A stretch of DNA of 51,935 nt from Gemmatimonas sp. (lineage in GTDB: Bacteria; Gemmatimonadota; Gemmatimonadetes; Gemmatimonadales; Gemmatimonadaceae), in assembly GCA_011390935.1 (NCBI GenBank), contig JAABRL010000027.1:1-51935 (forward strand), in the 5' to 3' direction. Below are positions 43,301-51,935 of the stretch, piece by piece. Positions within the stretch are counted from its first letter, which is position 1. Each line of letters starts with the position of its first letter. The position numbers and the translations under genes are program-made. The notes under the pieces were generated by a model, which made no database searches, had not been told where the DNA came from, and saw nothing but the letters and a program-made list of their open reading frames with translations.

Positions 43301-46300
43301 TCAGTCACCGATGGCCGGCACCGGTGAGCTCGTCACCGGAAACTCTCCGGTGTGGGGGGCCTTCAGACCAACCCGGCGCAGGACGGCGCTCCGCCATCCG
43401 TCCATGATCTCGTAGAAGGTGGGGATCACGAGCAGGGTGAGCAACGTGGAGGTAATCACACCACCAATCACCGCCACACCGAGCGGCGCACGGAACTGCG
43501 CGCCCTCCCCTGAACCCAGTGCGATCGGCACCATGCCGGCGACGAGGGCAAAGGTGGTCATGAGGATCGGACGCAGTCGCACCGCTCCCGCTTCGATGAG
43601 CGCTTCACGGAGCGGCAAGCCTCCCTTCTCGCGCGAGAACTTGGCGAAGTCGATGAGCAGAATCGCATTCTTCGCCACGATGCCCGCCAACAGGATCAGC
43701 CCGATCATGCTCATGATGTTGATCGTCTGTCCCGTGAGCGCGAGTGCCGTCATCACACCAATGAGCGACAGCGGCAGCGAGATGAGGATCGCGATCGGAT
43801 CGAGGAACGAACCGAACTGCACCACGAGAATGAAGTACATGAGGCCGATGGCCACGCCGAGCGCGATCAGAATGCTGGTGAAGACCTCCGCCTGCTGCTC
43901 GGCCTCGCCGCCCTGCGTGAAGCGCACCCCCGGTGGCAGCGGTACCGCCGCGACCTGCGCGTTGATGTCCGCGAGCACCTCCGACAGGGAACGGCCGGCA
44001 ATGTTCGCCTCGACACGCACCACCCGATCGCGATCGAGGTGATTGATGATCGCCGGACCGAGCGACTGCTCCACCGTCGCCACCTGCCCGAGCGGAATTG
44101 TGCCGGTCGCACCGGCCGCGCCGCGGATGTTGATGGGCAGCTGCTGGAGGTCGAGGGCGCGCGTTCGTGCCGACGGTGCCAGGCGTACACGCACATCACG
44201 CGTTTCGCCGCCCGGATCGATCCAGTCGCCCACCTCGATGCCGGCGAAGGCAGGACGCAGTGCGTTGGCGACCTGCCCGACCGTCAGGCCGTACGCGCCC
44301 GCGAGTCCGCGGTCCACCTGAATATCGAGCTCCGGCTTCTGTCCCTTGCTCGACAGCCCCACATCGACCGCACCGGGCACACCGCGCACGATCTCGAGAT
44401 ATTGCTGGGCCACGGTGTTGAGCGCCTCGGGATCGGTCCCGCGCAACTCGAGCTGCACCTGCTTCTGCGCACCACCGAAGTCGCTTTCGAACACGAACAC
44501 CGTCGCACCACCAATGCGCTTGACGTCCTCGCGAAGCGCCGTGGCGATGACCTCGGCGCCACGGTCGCGGGAGTTCTTGGGTGTGAGCTTGAGATAGATC
44601 GCCGCGGCATCGACCGCACCGCTCGCCCCACCAACCGTGGTGAAGCTGTACTCCACCTCGGCGTACGAACGCGCCAACGCCGCCGCCTCTTCCGCCTTGA
44701 GACGCGTGAAATCGAGGCTCGATCCCGGAGGTGTCTCCACCGACATGTTGAGCTCCGACCGATCGTCTCCGGGGAAGAAGCCACCGCCCACCAGGCCCAC
44801 CGCGGGCATGGCGACGGCCACCACGAAGCTGCCAAGCGCAATCGCCACCATGCTCTTCGGGTGATCGAGTGCCCAGCCGATCAGCAGGCGGTACTTCTGC
44901 GCAAGTCCGTCGAACCAGCGGTTGAAGCGGTCGAGCACCTTCGTGATCCACCACTTCTTCTCTTCGGGCACATGCGGATCAGGCCAATAGGCCGACAGCA
45001 TCGGGTCGAGTGAGAAGGACACGAACAGCGACACCAGCACCGAACAGGCGATCGTGAGGGCCATCGGCTTGAACCACTGACCGGCTTCGCCCTGCAGGAA
45101 CGCGATCGGCACGAACACCGCGACAATGGAGAGCGTGGTCGCCGTAACCGCGAGACCGATTTCCGCGGTGCCTTCGCGTGCGGCCGTGTAGTGGTCTTTG
45201 CCCATCTCCACGTGTCGCACGATGTTTTCGCGCACCACGATCGCGTCGTCGATCAGAATGCCGATCGCCAGCGACAGGCCCAACAGCGACATCGTGTTGA
45301 GCGTGAACCCGAACGCATACACCGCCACGAAACTCGCGAGCACCGACACCGGCAGCGCAAGGCCCGTGATCACGGTGGAGCGCCATGAGTTCAGGAACAG
45401 AAACACCACCAGCACGGTGAGCACTGCGCCTTCCATCAGCGTGCTCTGCACGTTCTTGACGGAGTTCTCGACGCGCACACCCGAGTTCTTGATCACGTCC
45501 AGCTGCACACCGGCCGGCAACGTGGGACGCAGGCGTTCCACGGCCACCAGCACCCGTTCGGCGACGTCGGTGGTGCTGTACCCGGCCGTTTTCGTGATAT
45601 CGATGCCGATCGCTTCTCGCCCATTGAAGAGCGCGAGGGTGCGCTGCTCTTCGGTTCCATCAACCACCGTTGCGACATCACCAAGGCGCACCAGCGCGCC
45701 GCCGCGATCGGCCACCACCATGCGCGAGAAATCGTCCGGGGTATCGAGGCGACCCTTGAGACGAATCGTGCGCTCGTCGAGTGTGGAGTTGATGCGCCCC
45801 GCCGGCACCGCCAGATTCTGCCCCTGCAGCGCCAGCACGATCTCGGGGATGCTCACACCGGCGGCCTGCATCGCCTGCGGTTGCACCTCCACGCTGAGCT
45901 CACGCTTCACCGCACCCGAAATCGTGACATCCGCCACACCGGCGATCGCGCGCAGCTCACGCACCACACCGGGATCGGCGATGCGTGTGAGCTGCGGCGG
46001 CGAGAGTCGCTCGGAGAACAGCGACAGCGTCACGATCGGGCGATCGGTCGGACTGAACTTCTTGAGGATCGGCTCCTCGAGTTCAGCCGGCAGATCCTGA
46101 CGCTTGAGGTTGATCGCGTCGCGAATGTCCTGCGTGGCCTCGGCGAGATCCTTGCCGAAGACGAAGAACGTGGTGATCTGCGCAAACCCGTCGCGCGCTT
46201 CACCCTGCACCTTGTCAACGCCGGAGATCGACTGGATCGCTTCCTCGATCGGCTCGAGCACCTCGCGCTCGACCTGATCGGGCGACGCGCCCGGATAGAT

Positions 46301-46447
46301 CATGGTGGTGAGCACCACCGGAGGCGTGACTTCGGGGAACTCATCGGTCTGCAGCTGCAACAGCGCGACGCCGCCGAACGCCACCAGGGCGAGCATCGCC
46401 ACGATGGTGAGCAACGGCTTCTTGATCGCGTAATCGGAAATGAACAT
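43301..46447 (-). CDS. RND efflux transporter, HAE1 (AcrB-like) family
   Basis: A 1048-residue inner-membrane pump. It begins FISDYAIKKPLLTIVAMLAL as typical of HAE1 proteins. The proton-relay helix is GLSLAIGILIDDAIVVRENI, with two adjacent Asp residues; two large periplasmic loops (about 40-330 and 560-860) separate the membrane bundles, and GLILLAGIVAKNAILLIDFA is the repeat-equivalent helix in the second half. It exports drugs or other lipophilic compounds through the TolC partner. Third cistron after the outer-membrane and adaptor genes. Confidence 0.96.
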   Translation of the reverse strand: MFISDYAIKKPLLTIVAMLALVAFGGVALLQLQTDEFPEVTPPVVLTTMIYPGASPDQVEREVLEPIEEAIQSISGVDKVQGEARDGFAQITTFFVFGKDLAEATQDIRDAINLKRQDLPAELEEPILKKFSPTDRPIVTLSLFSERLSPPQLTRIADPGVVRELRAIAGVADVTISGAVKRELSVEVQPQAMQAAGVSIPEIVLALQGQNLAVPAGRINSTLDERTIRLKGRLDTPDDFSRMVVADRGGALVRLGDVATVVDGTEEQRTLALFNGREAIGIDITKTAGYSTTDVAERVLVAVERLRPTLPAGVQLDVIKNSGVRVENSVKNVQSTLMEGAVLTVLVVFLFLNSWRSTVITGLALPVSVLASFVAVYAFGFTLNTMSLLGLSLAIGILIDDAIVVRENIVRHVEMGKDHYTAAREGTAEIGLAVTATTLSIVAVFVPIAFLQGEAGQWFKPMALTIACSVLVSLFVSFSLDPMLSAYWPDPHVPEEKKWWITKVLDRFNRWFDGLAQKYRLLIGWALDHPKSMVAIALGSFVVAVAMPAVGLVGGGFFPGDDRSELNMSVETPPGSSLDFTRLKAEEAAALARSYAEVEYSFTTVGGASGAVDAAAIYLKLTPKNSRDRGAEVIATALREDVKRIGGATVFVFESDFGGAQKQVQLELRGTDPEALNTVAQQYLEIVRGVPGAVDVGLSSKGQKPELDIQVDRGLAGAYGLTVGQVANALRPAFAGIEVGDWIDPGGETRDVRVRLAPSARTRALDLQQLPINIRGAAGATGTIPLGQVATVEQSLGPAIINHLDRDRVVRVEANIAGRSLSEVLADINAQVAAVPLPPGVRFTQGGEAEQQAEVFTSILIALGVAIGLMYFILVVQFGSFLDPIAILISLPLSLIGVMTALALTGQTINIMSMIGLILLAGIVAKNAILLIDFAKFSREKGGLPLREALIEAGAVRLRPILMTTFALVAGMVPIALGSGEGAQFRAPLGVAVIGGVITSTLLTLLVIPTFYEIMDGWRSAVLRRVGLKAPHTGEFPVTSSPVPAIGD

Positions 46448-46492
46448 GCCAGGATCTCGGAGAGCGGGGCGAACGCGGCGAGGGACGCGCGA

Positions 46493-47659
46493 TCAGGATT
46501 GCGGAACGTCGGACGGCTTGGCGGCACTGGGCGACGCATCCTGCACCGCGCGCACCGCCACCGGTGTGCCCACGCTCAACCCACGAGCGCCACCGAGCAG
46601 CACCGTGTCGCCGGCCGTGATGCCGGAGCGAATCTCGAAGCGTTCGCTGGCCGCGTCGCGCAAGCCAAGCGCCACCTCGACCGCTTCCACCTTGCCGTTG
46701 CTGAGGCGCATCACCGTGGGCGATGGACCGCGCTGGTCGACGGCGCCCTCCGGCAGCACCACGGCCAGCCGCACCTCGGACGCTACGCGTCCTTCGGCGA
46801 ACAACCCGCCAAGCAGCTGACCATCACGATTAGGGACCTCGGCAATGATGCCCACCTGCCGCGTGACCGCGTTGGCGATGGGGCTGATGCGCGTGATCCG
46901 CCCTTCGAACGTGCGACCGGCGTAGCCATTGAGCGAAAACGCAACGGGGGCGCCCACCCGCAGTGCGCCGGCGGCGTCGGCCGGCACCGACGCCTCGAGT
47001 CGAAGACTGCGCGGGTCCACCACCGTGAACAGCGCATTGCCCGGCGAGACCACGTCGCCCGCGCTCACCGTGCGCTCACTCACCACGCCGGCAAACGGAG
47101 CGCGGACGACCGTGTTGCCGAGCGATCGTTCGCTTGCGGCAACGCGTGCCTTGGCCGCGTCGAGCTGGGCCTGGGCCTGCAGCTGCGCGCGTTCGGCGCC
47201 TTCGACTTCACGCGTGGAGATCGCACCAGCGGCGCCCAGCGTGCGCGAGCGCTCGAGCTCCCGATCTGCCTGTTCGGCCGCCAGCGACGCGCTCGTCAGC
47301 GCCGTTCTGGACGACAACACGTCGGCCTGCAGCGCCGCATCATCGAGTCGTGCCAGCACCGTGCCGGCAGATACCGTCGTACCGGCCTCCACCAACGTGC
47401 TGATGACACGAGCAGAGAGCTCGGCGCGAATGCGCGCTTCCCGGGCGGGAACCAGCGCCCCGGTAAGCACGGGACCGGTGCGCAGCGAATCCTGTTCCGC
47501 GAGCACGATGTTTTCCGGACCGATGACGACCGTCGTTGGGGCAGCCGCTCCATCGGTCGCATTGGCCTCCTCACCACCACAGGCAGCGAGTGTGCCAAGG
47601 GCCAACAGCAGGAGCGCCGACCGTCCGGGCGGGACGGTGCGCGTGAACACGGCGAGCAT
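46493..47659 (-). CDS. RND periplasmic adaptor (membrane fusion protein), lipoprotein
   Basis: A 388-residue protein with lipobox TLAACGG. The lipoyl-like halves (ARIRAELSARVISTLVEAG, then VRAPFAGVVSERTVSAGD) bracket a coiled-coil hairpin (about 105-175), followed by a beta-barrel domain and the membrane-proximal domain ending near residue 370. It bridges the inner-membrane pump and TolC-like channel. Starts within the tolC stop (TGATG) and is followed by the pump gene after 45 bases. Confidence 0.93.
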   Translation of the reverse strand: MLAVFTRTVPPGRSALLLLALGTLAACGGEEANATDGAAAPTTVVIGPENIVLAEQDSLRTGPVLTGALVPAREARIRAELSARVISTLVEAGTTVSAGTVLARLDDAALQADVLSSRTALTSASLAAEQADRELERSRTLGAAGAISTREVEGAERAQLQAQAQLDAAKARVAASERSLGNTVVRAPFAGVVSERTVSAGDVVSPGNALFTVVDPRSLRLEASVPADAAGALRVGAPVAFSLNGYAGRTFEGRITRISPIANAVTRQVGIIAEVPNRDGQLLGGLFAEGRVASEVRLAVVLPEGAVDQRGPSPTVMRLSNGKVEAVEVALGLRDAASERFEIRSGITAGDTVLLGGARGLSVGTPVAVRAVQDASPSAAKPSDVPQS

Positions 47660-49293
47660 CAGTCAGTTCCTCCGCCCGGGGTGCCGGGCTGCGTGGGTCC
47701 GCCGGCAGGAGCGCCAGCACTACGAGTATTGGGGCCCGGCGCTGCACCAGCTGGTGCGGCAGTCGCCGCGCCAGTGGTCGCACCGGGGGCAGTGATCGGC
47801 AGCGCACGCAGCAGGGACAGCCGCACACGAGCGACCTGCAGATCACGCGCGGCCTGCGCCCGGTTGGCGAGTGCCTGCTGCCACTGCACGCGTGATTCCG
47901 ACAACTCCACCTGCGTGGATAATCCTTCGGTGAAACGCACTTCGGCGATCTCATACGCGCGCTGCGCCACGGCCGCCGTTCCGACGCTCGCCAACCAGGC
48001 GGCCTGCGAGGCCTCGAACTGCTCCACCTGCAAACGCGCATCGAGCGCAGCCGCCTCGCGCGCCTGGGCCAGTCGCAGGCGCGACTCATCGTACAGCGCC
48101 TCGGCCGCCAGCACTTCGCCCTTCAGTCTCCCCCCGCTGAAGATCGGCACCGACAAGCCGGCGCCCACGGTCCAGTTCGGGAAGAAGTCGTTCAGGCTGC
48201 GCGGCAGACCGTCGTCCGGATAGGCGAATCGCTGATACGTAGTGCTGATCGACAGCGACGGCCATCGTGCGGCCTTCGCCGCGCGAAACTGCTGACGCGA
48301 CGCCTCCACATTCTGTTCCACCTGCTTGATGGCCAGTCGCTGATTGGCCGATGTATCCACCGTCGCCACCACCTCCGCCACCGCCGACCGAACGCGAGGA
48401 TCAGTGGCCAGCGCCGCCTCCGCATCCACGACCATGGTGGTCACGGGCGCCGATGGTGCGACCGGTGCGTCCACCGGCGCTTCGACGATCGGACTCGTGA
48501 GCGTCAGCGCATCATCGAGCGGCAGGTCGAGCAGCTGCTTGAGGCGCAGATATGCGCCCGTGCGCTGCGTGCGCGTTTGCAGGACACCGGGGCGTTGATT
48601 GTCGCGCGTGACGCGGGCTCGCAAGAGTTCGAACTCCGACGTGTTGCCGACGTCGTAGGTGAGCTGCACCTGCCGCAGCGTGCGCTCGGACTGCACGAAG
48701 CTCGACTCGGCGATGGCGACGAGTCGGTCCGAAAGCACCGCATCGTAGTACGCCTGCGTCACATCGAGCTGCACCTGTGCTTCGGCCGTCGTGATGCCGA
48801 TCTCGGCGGCGTTGCGTTGCGCCCGTGCGGCGCGCGTGCCGGCGATCGCTCGGCCGCCATCGAACAGCTGCTGTGATGCCTGCGCCGTAAAGGTGACGGT
48901 GTACGGCGAGGCGAAGATGCGGGCAATCGGGCTATCGGCAAAACCATCGCCACCACCGCCGGAGTCGGCAGGTGGCCCACCGGTGCCGCCGTCCGCAGGG
49001 GCGAAGCGCTGCGTGATGGCCTGAAACTGATTTTGCAGCTGCCGCTGATAGTTCAGCGCGGTGTTGATCTGCGGTAGCAGCGCACTGCGTGCTTGATACT
49101 GGCCACCCACGGCGCGCTGAACGCCTGCTCTGGCGAGCCCGATGGTTTCGCTGGTGCCGGTGGCGAGCGTAAGCGCGTCCTCGAGCGAGAGCGCACGCCC
49201 CGGTGGCCCAGGTTGCGCGGACAGTGCCGAGGAGGCAGCGGACAGGAGCGCGAGGCCGGCCAGCAGGCGGGCAGCGCGCGAAATGACGGTCAT
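47659..49293 (-). CDS. TolC-family outer-membrane efflux channel
   Basis: A 544-residue protein with a signal peptide (MTVISRAARLLAGLALLSAA...). Two outer-membrane-efflux repeats with long coiled-coil helices are seen, e.g. SLEDALTLATGTSETIGLAR, IGITTAEAQVQLDVTQAYYD and a second set near AEALYDESRLRLAQAREAAA. The C-terminus is a Gly/Pro/Ala-rich tail. The ATG at 49293 follows the tetR stop by 8 bases; a GTG 4 codons upstream would overlap tetR. Confidence 0.92.
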   Translation of the reverse strand: MTVISRAARLLAGLALLSAASSALSAQPGPPGRALSLEDALTLATGTSETIGLARAGVQRAVGGQYQARSALLPQINTALNYQRQLQNQFQAITQRFAPADGGTGGPPADSGGGGDGFADSPIARIFASPYTVTFTAQASQQLFDGGRAIAGTRAARAQRNAAEIGITTAEAQVQLDVTQAYYDAVLSDRLVAIAESSFVQSERTLRQVQLTYDVGNTSEFELLRARVTRDNQRPGVLQTRTQRTGAYLRLKQLLDLPLDDALTLTSPIVEAPVDAPVAPSAPVTTMVVDAEAALATDPRVRSAVAEVVATVDTSANQRLAIKQVEQNVEASRQQFRAAKAARWPSLSISTTYQRFAYPDDGLPRSLNDFFPNWTVGAGLSVPIFSGGRLKGEVLAAEALYDESRLRLAQAREAAALDARLQVEQFEASQAAWLASVGTAAVAQRAYEIAEVRFTEGLSTQVELSESRVQWQQALANRAQAARDLQVARVRLSLLRALPITAPGATTGAATAAPAGAAPGPNTRSAGAPAGGPTQPGTPGGGTD

Positions 49294-49301
49294 GGACGAT
49301 C

Positions 49302-49979
49302 TCACGTGGTGGACGAGTTCGGTGCGGTTGCCTGCACCGTACGGCGAGTGCTGCGATCTGGTGCCGAATTGCTCGGCGGGTGTGGCGACGTGCGCAGCCC
49401 GATGCCGCGCAGGAACACGCGGACGTAGGTCCGCGGCGCTTCCTCGACTGGTGTGGTGAACAGCTGCGGCATCATGACGCGATCCATGGCGTCGACGAAG
49501 AACGCGGCCATGAGCATGGTGACCGCCGAGGCAACCTCGAAGGCCGACGCTTCGGTACTCGGATCGGTGTCGAGCCAGCCCACTCGGCGCAGCTGAATGA
49601 CATAATCGCGAAGCTGATCGGCCGCGGCAGCCGGTCCCTTGCCGGCGCAGGTGGCATGATCCGGGTGCTCCGAGAACTCGCGCATCACCTGCCGCAGCAG
49701 ATCCCGCTTGGAGGCCACATCGGCCATATGCGCGGCCACCCAGAGGGTGAGCTCGGCTTCGGGATCAACCGGTACGGCGGGGAGGGCGACGAGCCGCAGA
49801 TCGAGGGAGGCCTCGACCATGGCATCGAGCAGCGCCGACTTGGAGCCGAACTGTCGAAACAAGGTGATTTCGTTGACGCCGGCCTCCTCCGCGATGCGTC
49901 GGGTGGTCGCGCCTCGATAGCCATGGGCCGCGTAGATGCGTGCGGCGGCTTCGATGATACGGGATCGATTCTCAAGCAT
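49302..49979 (-). CDS. TetR-family repressor of the RND efflux operon
   Basis: A 225-residue regulator. The N-terminal helix-turn-helix (RIIEAAARIYAAHGYRGATT, RRIAEEAGVNEITLFRQFGSK) is standard TetR; the remainder (about 60-205) is the ligand-binding domain. It is the first gene of the tetR-tolC-adaptor-pump operon and is preceded by two GCAAGTA-type palindromic operators, so autoregulation and ligand-induced efflux are likely. The -10 (CATACT) is only 7 bases from the ATG, so the mRNA is probably leaderless. Confidence 0.93.
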   Translation of the reverse strand: MLENRSRIIEAAARIYAAHGYRGATTRRIAEEAGVNEITLFRQFGSKSALLDAMVEASLDLRLVALPAVPVDPEAELTLWVAAHMADVASKRDLLRQVMREFSEHPDHATCAGKGPAAAADQLRDYVIQLRRVGWLDTDPSTEASAFEVASAVTMLMAAFFVDAMDRVMMPQLFTTPVEEAPRTYVRVFLRGIGLRTSPHPPSNSAPDRSTRRTVQATAPNSSTT

Positions 49980-49985
49980 ACCGGG

Positions 49986-50014
49986 AGTATGTGCAAGTAC
50001 CTACTTGCCCGCAA
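49986..50014 (-). promoter_or_regulatory. promoter of the tetR efflux operon
   Basis: On minus, TTGCGG (50014-50009), a 17-base spacer and CATACT (49991-49986). The proximal TetR operator fills the spacer. The expected transcription start coincides with the ATG at 49979. Confidence 0.55.
49993..50008. promoter_or_regulatory. TetR operator 1 (GCAAGTA-CC-TACTTGC)
   Basis: Two perfect 7-bp arms with a 2-base centre, in the gap between tetR and the quinone oxidoreductase gene and inside the tetR promoter spacer. Typical size and symmetry for a TetR-dimer site. Confidence 0.75.
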
Positions 50015-50026
50015 GTACCTGCTTGC
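50011..50026. promoter_or_regulatory. TetR operator 2 (GCAAGTA-CC-TGCTTGC)
   Basis: Same sequence as operator 1 except one base in the right arm; the two sites are exactly 18 bp apart. A weak plus-strand promoter (TTGCCC at 50005, TATCAC near 50027) would have this site in its spacer, so the divergent oxidoreductase gene may share the regulation. Confidence 0.7.
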
Positions 50027-50108
50027 TATCACACCGCCGGTTCACCAGCCAACACCACACGACCATCTTCCAGCACACCTCTCCCCGACCACCCCGCGCC
50101 CGCCACCC

Positions 50109-51122
50109 ATGTCCACCATGCGCGCCGCCGTCATCACCGCCCCAGGCGGCCCTGATGTGCTGCACATCCAACAGCGGCCCGTGCCCGCGCTCTCCGGCCC
50201 CAATCACACCGTCCGCGTTCGCGTCGTCGGATCAGCGCTCAACAGGGCCGATTTGATCCAACGGGCCGGACACTACCCGGCGCCCCCCGGCGTGCCGTCC
50301 GACATTCCCGGGCTCGAGTTTGCCGGCGAAGTCGCGGCCCTCGCCCCAGGAGTCACCCGGTGGCAGATCGGCGACCGCGTCTTCGGCCTCGTCCCAGGGG
50401 GCGCCCACGCGGAGTACCTCACCACCCACGAAGACACGCTGGCCCGCGTCCCGGACACCCTCGACCTGCACACCGCCGGCGCACTCCCCGAAGCCTGTAT
50501 CACGGCCCACGATGCACTCCGGCAAGCCCGCTTTGCGCCCGGTGACCGCGTGCTCGTGCACGCGGTCGGCAGCGGCGTGGGACTGGCGGCCGTACAGCTG
50601 GTGCGTGCCCTGGGCGGCATTCCATTCGGCACCGCTCGCAATGCCGAGAAGCTCACACACGCCACCGCGCTCGGGCTCGAGACCGGCTTCGTGCCGGACA
50701 CCTCGGCCGACGGGCACCCGAGCTTCGCCGACGCGGTGCTCGCCGCCACCGATGGGCGGGGCGTGGATATCGTGCTCGATCTCGTCGGGGGCAGGTATGT
50801 GCACGAAGGCGTGCGCTCTCTCGCGCATCGCGGCCGCCTCGTGCTCATTGGCCTGCTGGCCGGCCGAGAGAGCCCGCTCGACCTGAGCCGAGTACTCGCA
50901 CGCCGCCTGCAGATCACCGGTACCGTGCTGCGCGCCCGACCGCTCGAGGAACGCATCGCGTTCACGCAGGCCTTCGCGCAGGAGGTCGTGCCGCTGCTCG
51001 CCGACGGGCGCGTACGCGCGAACATCGAACGCTCGTTTGCCCTCGACGAGATCGCCGAGGCGCATGCTCTGCTCGGCAGCAACGAAACCACCGGCAAGCT
51101 CGCGCTGCGCATCGCGGACTGA
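50109..51122 (+). CDS. NAD(P)H:quinone oxidoreductase (zinc-free MDR family, PIG3-like)
   Basis: A 337-residue medium-chain reductase. Features are MRAAVITAPGGPDVL, ALNRADLIQRAGHYPAPPG, the NADPH-binding VLVHAVGSGVGLAAVQLVRALGG split as VHAVGSGVGLAAVQ, and GVDIVLDLVGG; the zinc-ligand Cys residues of alcohol dehydrogenases are absent. It probably reduces quinones, a common partner of TetR-controlled efflux. Start at 50109 (second Met three codons on); the frame open far upstream through tetR is not coding. The stop lies in a bidirectional terminator hairpin. Confidence 0.92.
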   Translation: MSTMRAAVITAPGGPDVLHIQQRPVPALSGPNHTVRVRVVGSALNRADLIQRAGHYPAPPGVPSDIPGLEFAGEVAALAPGVTRWQIGDRVFGLVPGGAHAEYLTTHEDTLARVPDTLDLHTAGALPEACITAHDALRQARFAPGDRVLVHAVGSGVGLAAVQLVRALGGIPFGTARNAEKLTHATALGLETGFVPDTSADGHPSFADAVLAATDGRGVDIVLDLVGGRYVHEGVRSLAHRGRLVLIGLLAGRESPLDLSRVLARRLQITGTVLRARPLEERIAFTQAFAQEVVPLLADGRVRANIERSFALDEIAEAHALLGSNETTGKLALRIAD

Positions 51123-51152
51123 GGCGCAGCGCAGCGCGCGCGTGCCTCAGTC
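51117..51152. terminator. bidirectional terminator shared by convergent genes
   Basis: GACTGAGGC and GCCTCAGTC are perfect 9-bp complements around an 18-base GC-rich loop. Each arm contains the last codon and stop (GAC TGA) of one gene: the oxidoreductase on plus and prfC on minus. Confidence 0.6.
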
Positions 51153-51935
51153 GGGGAACTGCTTGAGCACAATCCCGTCGCTCTCGCGCTCGGCCCAGCG
51201 CACGGAAAACCCGTTGGCGAACAGCAGCACCGGCCGATCGCGTGCATCCCACAGCAGCATGCGATCGCGCATGAGCATGGCCTTCTGCACGGCCTGCGGT
51301 TCACCCTCGATCCATCGGGCGTGCGACATGCCCAGCGACTCGAGCTTGGCTGGCACGCCGTATTCGTGCTCGAGCCGGTGCAGCAGTACGTCGAACTGCA
51401 GCTGTCCCACGGCGCCCACGATGTCGGGGACGCTGGCCTGCCGGTCGCCGCGGAACAGCTGCACCGCGCCTTCTTCGGCCAGCTGACGCAGCCCGGTGTC
51501 GAGGTGCGGACGACGCAGCGGATCCTTGACGGTAATGCGCGAAAAATGCTCGGGCGGGAAGCGTGGGATGTCGGCGAAGATCACCTTCTTGCCGGTGTAG
51601 ATCGCGTCGCCGATGCGCAGGTTGCCACGATCGTGCACGCCGATCACGTCACCGGCCCAGGCATCCTCCACATGCGTGCGCTCCTGCGCCAGAAACTGCT
51701 GCGGCAGGTTGAGACGCAGCGGCTTGCCGGTGCGTCCGAGCGTGGCCTGCAGCCCCGCTTCGAAGTGACCGGAGCACACGCGCACGAACGCAATGCGATC
51801 ACGATGCTTGGGGTCCATGTTCGCCTGAATCTTGAACACGAAGCCCGTGAACGCGTCGTCACCGGGCGAGATGATGCCACCCTCGACAGCGCGCGCCGCT
51901 GGGGCCGGCGCGAGCTTGAGGAAGTCATCGAGGAA
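51147..51935 (-). CDS. prfC: peptide chain release factor 3 (partial, N-terminal part beyond the right edge)
   Basis: The frame is open from the right edge to the TGA at 51147-51149, giving 262 C-terminal residues. The RF3 signatures are FLDDFLKLAPAP at the edge, FTGFVFKIQANMDPKHRDRIAFVRVCSG, LPQQFLAQERTHVEDAWAGD and the C-terminal VGAVGQLQFDVLLHRLEHEYG, each shorter piece being recognisable by itself. RF3 is a GTPase that recycles RF1/RF2 after peptide release; its G domain is outside the window. Confidence 0.95.
   Translation of the reverse strand, partial: FLDDFLKLAPAPAARAVEGGIISPGDDAFTGFVFKIQANMDPKHRDRIAFVRVCSGHFEAGLQATLGRTGKPLRLNLPQQFLAQERTHVEDAWAGDVIGVHDRGNLRIGDAIYTGKKVIFADIPRFPPEHFSRITVKDPLRRPHLDTGLRQLAEEGAVQLFRGDRQASVPDIVGAVGQLQFDVLLHRLEHEYGVPAKLESLGMSHARWIEGEPQAVQKAMLMRDRMLLWDARDRPVLLFANGFSVRWAERESDGIVLKQFPD

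Noticed and set aside
45881..48223. 780-residue plus-strand frame antisense to the efflux operon
   Set aside because: Overlaps three well-supported RND-system genes in antisense; composition is that of a shadow frame.

Overview
The window is a strongly G+C-rich bacterial chromosome segment. No rRNA or tRNA gene is visible, so phylum assignment is inference. The mix of S8, M20 and M24 exported peptidases, lipoproteins, an Omp85-like barrel protein, a lysine-rich SWIB protein, and widespread ATGA/GTGA/TGATG gene overlaps fits Gemmatimonadota best. Most of the sequence is ordinary, tightly packed chromosomal coding DNA.

Layout: 1-1147 is a repeat locus in which a small four-helix-bundle (23S rRNA intervening-sequence type) gene sits between copies of a ~150-bp quasi-palindromic element. 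1211-3811 is a YCII / S8 protease / VTT membrane protein operon. 3968-7749 holds a Tat-type metallophosphatase divergent from a group II truncated haemoglobin, a DUF1801 gene and a MOT1-type molybdate transporter. 7831-10078 is a NatAB-like ABC exporter. 10088-18970 (minus strand) is a complete Tad/Flp pilus locus (flp, cpaA, tadE, cpaB, cpaC, cpaE, cpaF, tadB, tadC, tadG). 19151-26718 (minus) carries a bacilliredoxin, a GroES-like protein with an SSB-like acidic tail, a Kef/YbaL antiporter, an M24 peptidase, an esterase, signal peptidase I and the SWIB/histone-H1-like protein. 26908-30569 (minus) holds a hydrolase, endonuclease IV and a lipoprotein; panB, a P5C dehydrogenase and a PhzF gene follow on plus. 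34296-38297 (minus) has a diguanylate cyclase and an Omp85-like outer-membrane protein. 38468-42503 is a plus operon of M20 amidohydrolase, esterase-like protein lacking its nucleophile, and PLP decarboxylase. 42500-49979 (minus) is a DedA gene and a tetR-tolC-adaptor-RND efflux operon, divergent from a quinone oxidoreductase; prfC runs off the right edge.

The most unusual signal is the palindromic element family: seven full copies and one fragment. They share terminal arms beginning TTGAACCCTCG, an inner ACCCGTT...AACGGGT stem and a variable hairpin core. Five units (one fragmentary) cluster around the four-helix-bundle gene; three solo copies lie exactly in gaps between convergent genes, and two of these supply the stop codon of the upstream gene. 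This looks like a small mobile or RNA-structured repeat family with a candidate cognate nucleic-acid-binding protein.

Regulatory structure is also visible: paired TetR operators embedded in divergent promoters, a 25-bp palindrome that contains both start codons of the globin/phosphatase pair, a three-copy 22-bp-period direct repeat plus a spacer palindrome ahead of the SWIB gene, and a recurrent TAGCTT-type -10 element ahead of several genes.
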